Assembly: GCA_039933015.1 (NCBI GenBank)
Contig: JBDTOX010000102.1
Coordinates: 1-53,577, forward strand
Direction: 5' to 3'
DNA: 53,577 nucleotides
From: JBDTOX01 sp039933015
Lineage (GTDB): Bacteria > Pseudomonadota > Gammaproteobacteria > Burkholderiales > Methylophilaceae
The notes beneath the pieces were generated by a model. The model did no database searches. It was not told where the DNA came from and was given only the letters and a program-made list of their open reading frames with translations. The translations under genes and the position numbers were made by a program. Shown here piece after piece: positions 49,689 through 53,577 of this stretch (the stretch's first letter is position 1; every line of letters begins with the position of its first letter).

Positions 49689-49900
49689 AATCGCGATTGG
49701 CCTTAGACGCTCCCATTGTTGTTAAAAAATACTGTTAAGGCAAGCCCGGCAGACGAAGAATTTAAAATTTAGATGATCTGGGGATAGTGAGGCATGAATT
49801 CCAATCGCCCGCGCAGCTCCTGCAAGCACCACCAGTAAAATCAACTCATGAACTAATAGCCAGTCTTAGAGTGATTTCGGCCAGCACATGGAGTGCGTGA
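49689..49900. other. Intergenic region with tRNA-end-like repeat
   Basis: CACCAGTAAAATCA (49830-49843) is identical to 31811-31824, the end of the truncated tRNA copy, and shares 12 bases with the end of the true tRNA gene (30462-30473). The preceding bases (GCAAGCACCACCA) resemble a tRNA 3' terminus, but no T-arm is visible. No gene is present. Confidence 0.45.
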
Positions 49901-50626
49901 TTATTCGAGCCGGAAAGACACTGGAACCAGAATGTTAAATGTACGGCCGCGCAATGCGTCAGGCGGTGATGGGAAAGGCGAAGCTTTTTTTACCATTTCC
50001 AGTGCCTGCCTATCGAGAACCTCGTAACCGCTAGGATCGTGAATTATGCTGGAAAGCACATTGCCGCTGCCATCAATTTGCAGTTCTACAATTACTCTGC
50101 CTTGCCAGCCGCGCATTTGCGCTACTTTGGGATATTGCTTGTGCTTGGCAATTTCGCGCGCGAGCAAGTTGCCATACAGAGTGCGTGCCGCATCCATATC
50201 CTGCTGGCTGGGGGCGCTGGGTTTGGGTGGCTCTGGCGGTGGGGGCGGCGCAGTAAAAGCAGGGGGCGTTTCAATTTTAGCTGGTGCGCTGATCACCGCA
50301 GGTGGTGCAGGTGCCGCGGTCGGCTCTGGTCTGTGACTTGGAGGTGGCTCGGCTACCGGGCTTGATGCTTGCGCCAGTTTGGGCGCAGGTCTGGGTTTGA
50401 TCTGGGGCTGGGGTGGTGCCGGCATGGGTTCCGGGGTGTTGAGGGGCTCCGACTGCGGTTTTTCTGGCAAGGCCAGTTTTACTTCCAGGATTTTAGGCGG
50501 CACTAGCTGGTCGAAATGCATGTTTGGCAAGTAGATTGCTGCAAGCACATGGAGACCTATCGAAAGCGTCAAAGCCCAGGCAAAAGCATGGTCACGTAAA
50601 TCAGAATAGTAGGTGGAAAATGCCAC
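49901..50626 (-). CDS. tonB: TonB family energy transducer
   Basis: TonB transfers proton-motive energy to outer-membrane receptors. The 241-residue protein has a single N-terminal transmembrane segment (about residues 14-34, AFAWALTLSIGLHVLAAIYL), a long Pro/Ala-rich linker (about 50-150) and a C-terminal TonB domain with YPKVAQMRGWQGRVIVELQIDGSGNV and GYEVLDRQALEMVKKASPFPSPP. No ExbB or ExbD gene is next to it. It may serve uptake of metal or PQQ-related cargo, but no receptor lies in the window. Confidence 0.9.
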   Translation of the reverse strand: MAFSTYYSDLRDHAFAWALTLSIGLHVLAAIYLPNMHFDQLVPPKILEVKLALPEKPQSEPLNTPEPMPAPPQPQIKPRPAPKLAQASSPVAEPPPSHRPEPTAAPAPPAVISAPAKIETPPAFTAPPPPPEPPKPSAPSQQDMDAARTLYGNLLAREIAKHKQYPKVAQMRGWQGRVIVELQIDGSGNVLSSIIHDPSGYEVLDRQALEMVKKASPFPSPPDALRGRTFNILVPVSFRLE

Positions 50627-50789
50627 GGCTGGAATAAAAGTGAATTGAGCGCTGGCTTGAAGTTAAAGAGAAAAATATAACAAGGCGATAATTATACAAC
50701 ATACAGGCAAGGCGTTTGACCGCGTAATCAAGCCGCTGTCAGGTGGAATGGCTGTCGAACTGGTGATTTTGTTGGCTGCATACACGCAT

Positions 50790-51701
50790 TCACTCCCATT
50801 CCAATACCGGGTACACAGTGTTAATGTTGCGCCGATTAACGATATCAAATAACACCCAGTTATTTTTTTCTGATGCTGCGGCTGTGTCCATGGCTTTTTC
50901 CATGACTTCACCTTTGCTAATACTGGTGCGTATGTCATTCAGCAGCGTGAAGAGATAGCGTTGCTCATTATGCAGTGCAGTTTTCCCATCCTGTACCACA
51001 GGCCCATGCCCCGGTACGATTTGTTGGGCAGGGATTGCTTGGAGTCGTTCTATAGCCGTCAGCCAGCCTTTCAGATCGCCATCTATTGAGGGCGTGCGTT
51101 CAACAAATAGTAAATCCCCGGCAAACAACGTTGCGGTCTTGCTATCCATCACTATCACATCGGTGTTGGTGTGGGCAGTGGGATAAGCTGTTAATTGTAA
51201 TTTGCGGTTGCCTAAATCCAGTTCCATCTGGTCTTGCACCAAGAGCGTAGGTTTGACGATCTCACTGCCTGCAAAATCCTGGCCCAGCCAATTGGTGTTA
51301 ATGCGTATATAGGTTTCTCTGCGTAGTTCCATGGCATCGGCCAATTTGGCATGGCCTACAAAAATGGATTTATCCTGAATAAAGGCAGCGTTGCCAAAAA
51401 TATGGTCAGGATGCACATGGGTATTGATAACATAGAGTATGGGCAGTGGGCTTATCTTGCGTATGGTTTCATGCAGTTGTTGGCCAACCTTGAAGCTGCC
51501 GCCGGTATCAATCACCGCAATACCTTTGCTGCCAACAATGAAGCTGATATTGCAAATGTCGCCGTGGTAGCCTTCGGAGAGGTCTTCATGAACGCCCTGA
51601 TGCACATAAATGCCAGGCGCGATCTCAGTCACTGGTAGCGCTTCTGCATGTGAGTAACTTATTATTAGCATTAAGGCAAAAATACTGACAATTAATCGCA
51701 T
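50790..51701 (-). CDS. Quinoprotein-relay-type zinc metallohydrolase
   Basis: This metallo-beta-lactamase fold protein with a signal peptide is of the type named quinoprotein relay system zinc metallohydrolase. From ATG 51701 (AAGGAG upstream; an ATG at 51725 has none) it has 303 residues; the N-terminal hydrophobic run ends near SHA. The metal-binding motif is NTHVHPDHIFGNAAF (about residues 105-119), then TAHTNTDVIV, FAGDLLF and VPGHGPVV. It diverges from the YVTN propeller gene, and both are typical companions of PQQ-enzyme systems. The biochemical substrate is unknown. Confidence 0.9.
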   Translation of the reverse strand: MRLIVSIFALMLIISYSHAEALPVTEIAPGIYVHQGVHEDLSEGYHGDICNISFIVGSKGIAVIDTGGSFKVGQQLHETIRKISPLPILYVINTHVHPDHIFGNAAFIQDKSIFVGHAKLADAMELRRETYIRINTNWLGQDFAGSEIVKPTLLVQDQMELDLGNRKLQLTAYPTAHTNTDVIVMDSKTATLFAGDLLFVERTPSIDGDLKGWLTAIERLQAIPAQQIVPGHGPVVQDGKTALHNEQRYLFTLLNDIRTSISKGEVMEKAMDTAAASEKNNWVLFDIVNRRNINTVYPVLEWE

Positions 51702-51837
51702 GATTGAAGCTCTCCTTATCGGCATGGCTAGTGCACGTCCAGTCTGTCAACGCATTTGCTGGTTAAGCATTATCACATCATAGGTTTCATCATAGTATTG
51801 GAACCTAAATGGCTGGGTGAGTTGCGTAATAAATGAA

Positions 51838-51866
51838 CTTGGACAAGACGGGTGCGTCTGACCAAG
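51838..51866 (+). promoter_or_regulatory. 29-bp imperfect palindrome upstream of the propeller gene
   Basis: CTTGG, AGACG, loop GGTG, CGTCT and CCAAG in order give a composite dyad at 51838-51866, 48 bp before the YVTN start. It may be an operator in the divergent control region or a hairpin in the 5' leader. Confidence 0.55.
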
Positions 51867-51914
51867 ATATCGCATTTTGCATATGAAAGCTTAAAAGAAG
51901 ATTGGAGATGATTC

Positions 51915-52868
51915 ATGCCACAAAAACTCATGTTTAAGCTCTTGGCTGCTTCGGTTGCCATCCTGCTGGCGAATCCGTTGCTGGCTGCGCCGTATGCATA
52001 TTCCACGAATGAAAAGTCAGGTACGGTTTCCGTCATTGATACACAAAAAGATGAAGTGGTTGGTACTTTTAAAGCGGGCGACAAGCCTCGTGGCGCTGCG
52101 ATTACTAATGATGGTAAGTACATGTTTGTCAGCGACCAACCCCATAATGCGTTGCTGGTGATCGATCTGGCCAAGAAAACAGTGAATGACACCATCAAAC
52201 TCGAAGCTTCGCCTGAAGGTGTAAGTATTTCAGCGGATGGCAAGTGGATCGCGGCGGCAAATGAAGAGGATAACAGCGTCTCCTTTATTGACACCGCTAG
52301 TCACAAGGTTGCCTACAAGGTGAAAATGCAGGGAGCTAACCCTGAACATGCCGAATTCAGTCCAGATGGTAAATGGGTGTATGTAAGTGCCGAAGAATCT
52401 AAATATGTTGATGTGGTGGATATGGCCAAGCGTGTCTCTATCAAGCTGGTAGAAGTCGGCGAGCGCCCTCGTGGCATAGGCTTTTTACCAGATAGTTCAC
52501 GCGCCTATGTCGCTAGTGAGCATGCCAATACGGTTTCGGTATTAGACACCAGCAAGCATGCAGTGATTGCAACCGTGAAGGTCGGGTTACGTTCCAATGG
52601 CGTGCTTGTGCATCCTAACGGCAAAAAAGTGTATATTTCCAATGGCGGTGACGGTACCCTGTCTGTGATCGATACGGCCAGCAATCAAGTCACGACAACT
52701 ATAAAAGTCGGCAAACGCCCATGGAATATGTCGCTGACGCCTGATGGTAAAAAACTGTATGTCGCGAATGGTAAATCCAATTCAGTTTCAGTCATCGATA
52801 CTGCAACAGATACAGTACTGAAAGAAATTCCTGTCGGTGACACGCCGTGGGGTGTTTTTGTCCACTAA
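51915..52868 (+). CDS. PQQ-associated YVTN beta-propeller protein
   Basis: This 317-residue periplasmic beta-propeller has a signal peptide (cleavage near LAA, residue 24) and seven YVTN-type repeats such as YAYSTNEKSGTVSVIDTQKDEVVG and RAYVASEHANTVSVLDTSKHAVIATVKVG. Proteins of this pattern are encoded beside PQQ-dependent alcohol oxidation genes and are thought to accompany the quinoprotein relay; the molecular role is unknown. GGAG precedes the ATG at 51915. It is followed by the cytochrome b561 gene with 46 bp between stop and start. Confidence 0.92.
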   Translation: MPQKLMFKLLAASVAILLANPLLAAPYAYSTNEKSGTVSVIDTQKDEVVGTFKAGDKPRGAAITNDGKYMFVSDQPHNALLVIDLAKKTVNDTIKLEASPEGVSISADGKWIAAANEEDNSVSFIDTASHKVAYKVKMQGANPEHAEFSPDGKWVYVSAEESKYVDVVDMAKRVSIKLVEVGERPRGIGFLPDSSRAYVASEHANTVSVLDTSKHAVIATVKVGLRSNGVLVHPNGKKVYISNGGDGTLSVIDTASNQVTTTIKVGKRPWNMSLTPDGKKLYVANGKSNSVSVIDTATDTVLKEIPVGDTPWGVFVH

Positions 52869-52914
52869 CAGTCGTCCATAGTTGAAAATTACCTGTTCAC
52901 TCGTCGGGGGATTC

Positions 52915-53514
52915 ATGAGCAAGGCTACTTCACGTTACACTAAAACTGCAATCGTGCTGCACTGGCTCATCGCCATCGGCATATTGGGCATGTTTGGGAT
53001 TGGTTGGTTTATGAGTGACTTGCCTAAGGAAGCACCCAAGGTGATGGCGTATGATCTTTTTGATTTGGGAATATATACTTGGCAATTATCAGAAGCAGTT
53101 TCGCCCAGGACCTTCTACTTTAATCTGCACAAATCCATAGGCGTTACCTTGCTGTTACTGATTGCAGTACGGCTCTACTGGCGTGTAACTCATGAACCGC
53201 CTGCGCTCCTGGCCAGTTTGAGGACATGGGAAAAGAGGCTGGCAACCGCAACTCATCATCTGCTCTACTTGTTCATGATTGCGACGCCTGTGAGCGGCTT
53301 AATCATGGCGACCTATAGTAAATATGGTGTTAAATGGTTTGGTGTGCCGCTGATTCCAGGGTTGGATAACAAGGCAATCCGTGAGACCTTCGTGGAAGTA
53401 CATGAGATTGTCGGCATCATATTGCTGGCATTTATTATTTTGCATGTTGCTGGTGCGTTGAAACACAAGTTCCTTGATAAGGATGAAACCCTGAAGCGCA
53501 TGTCATTCCATTAG
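52915..53514 (+). CDS. Cytochrome b561
   Basis: This 199-residue di-haem membrane protein transfers electrons between the periplasm and the quinone pool. ATG 52915 is chosen (GGGGG 4 bases upstream) over 52882. Four transmembrane helices carry His ligands in IVLHWLIAIGILG, FNLHKSIGVTLLLLIAV, ATHHLLYLFMIATPVSG and EVHEIVGIILLAFIILHVAG. A 30-residue periplasmic loop lies between helices one and two. It is probably transcribed with the propeller gene. Confidence 0.92.
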   Translation: MSKATSRYTKTAIVLHWLIAIGILGMFGIGWFMSDLPKEAPKVMAYDLFDLGIYTWQLSEAVSPRTFYFNLHKSIGVTLLLLIAVRLYWRVTHEPPALLASLRTWEKRLATATHHLLYLFMIATPVSGLIMATYSKYGVKWFGVPLIPGLDNKAIRETFVEVHEIVGIILLAFIILHVAGALKHKFLDKDETLKRMSFH

Positions 53515-53530
53515 GCATTTGCCAGACAAC

Positions 53531-53558
53531 AAAAAAGGACGCATCATCGTCCTTTTTT
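53531..53558 (+). terminator. Terminator after cytochrome b561
   Basis: AAAAAAGGACG and CGTCCTTTTTT form an 11-bp stem with a six-base loop and flanking T-run, ending the propeller-b561 transcript. Confidence 0.92.
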
Positions 53559-53577
53559 ATTGTGGCTAGATCTAATT

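Overview
The window reads as chromosomal DNA of a methylotrophic, nitrate-respiring betaproteobacterium, most likely from or near the Methylophilaceae (inferred, not proven). The grounds are a lanthanide-type methanol dehydrogenase cluster (xoxF, xoxJ, xoxG), a formaldehyde-activating enzyme (fae) of the tetrahydromethanopterin route, a membrane-bound Nar nitrate reductase, and a core-gene order usual in beta/gammaproteobacteria (ruvCA-ruvB, ybgC-tolQRAB-pal-cpoB, rpsP-rimM-trmD-rplS, rpsU-yqeY-dnaG-rpoD).

Layout. 1-4.9 kb: 3' end of narG, then narHJI, a PpiC-type prolyl isomerase, a conserved small protein, a decayed partial copy of the isomerase gene, and a small lipoprotein. 4.9-9.3 kb: HU, a coiled-coil membrane protein, an entericidin-like lipoprotein of 51 residues, YjbQ, a CBS protein, a MarR regulator and a DMT exporter. 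9.3-20 kb: yebC, ruvC, ruvA, an AI-2E-type membrane protein, ruvB, the Tol-Pal operon and queE-queC. 20-30.4 kb: rpsP-rimM-trmD-rplS, ogt, xerD, folB, plsY, tsaD, rpsU, yqeY, dnaG, rpoD and a tRNA-Ile(CAT). 30.4-36 kb: djlA lies between the tRNA and a near-identical copy of its 3' half, followed by an mprF-acvB lipid-modification pair. 36-40.6 kb: fae, a Gfo/Idh oxidoreductase, a YihY-cyclic-nucleotide-domain fusion and a proline iminopeptidase. 40.7-46.5 kb: xoxF, xoxJ, xoxG, a lipoprotein paralogue of the XoxG cytochrome, and a type II NADH dehydrogenase. 46.5-53.5 kb: an LplT-like transporter, PhoH, Bcp, TonB, and a divergent 'quinoprotein relay' set (zinc metallohydrolase; YVTN beta-propeller and cytochrome b561).

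How it fits together. XoxF oxidises methanol in the periplasm and passes electrons to XoxG-type cytochromes c. Fae condenses the formaldehyde with tetrahydromethanopterin. Reducing power can enter the quinone pool through the type II NADH dehydrogenase and leave through NarGHI when nitrate is the acceptor. TonB could energise import of lanthanide or PQQ-related compounds, but no receptor is present here.

The most unusual points are a XoxF with about 34 extra residues between two active-site ligands, iterated ATTGYAAAT boxes upstream of xoxF with a related motif upstream of fae, a membrane-anchored XoxG paralogue, a YihY fused to a degenerate cyclic-nucleotide cassette, and the tRNA-derived repeats bracketing djlA. 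No complete insertion sequence, integrase or CRISPR array was seen.
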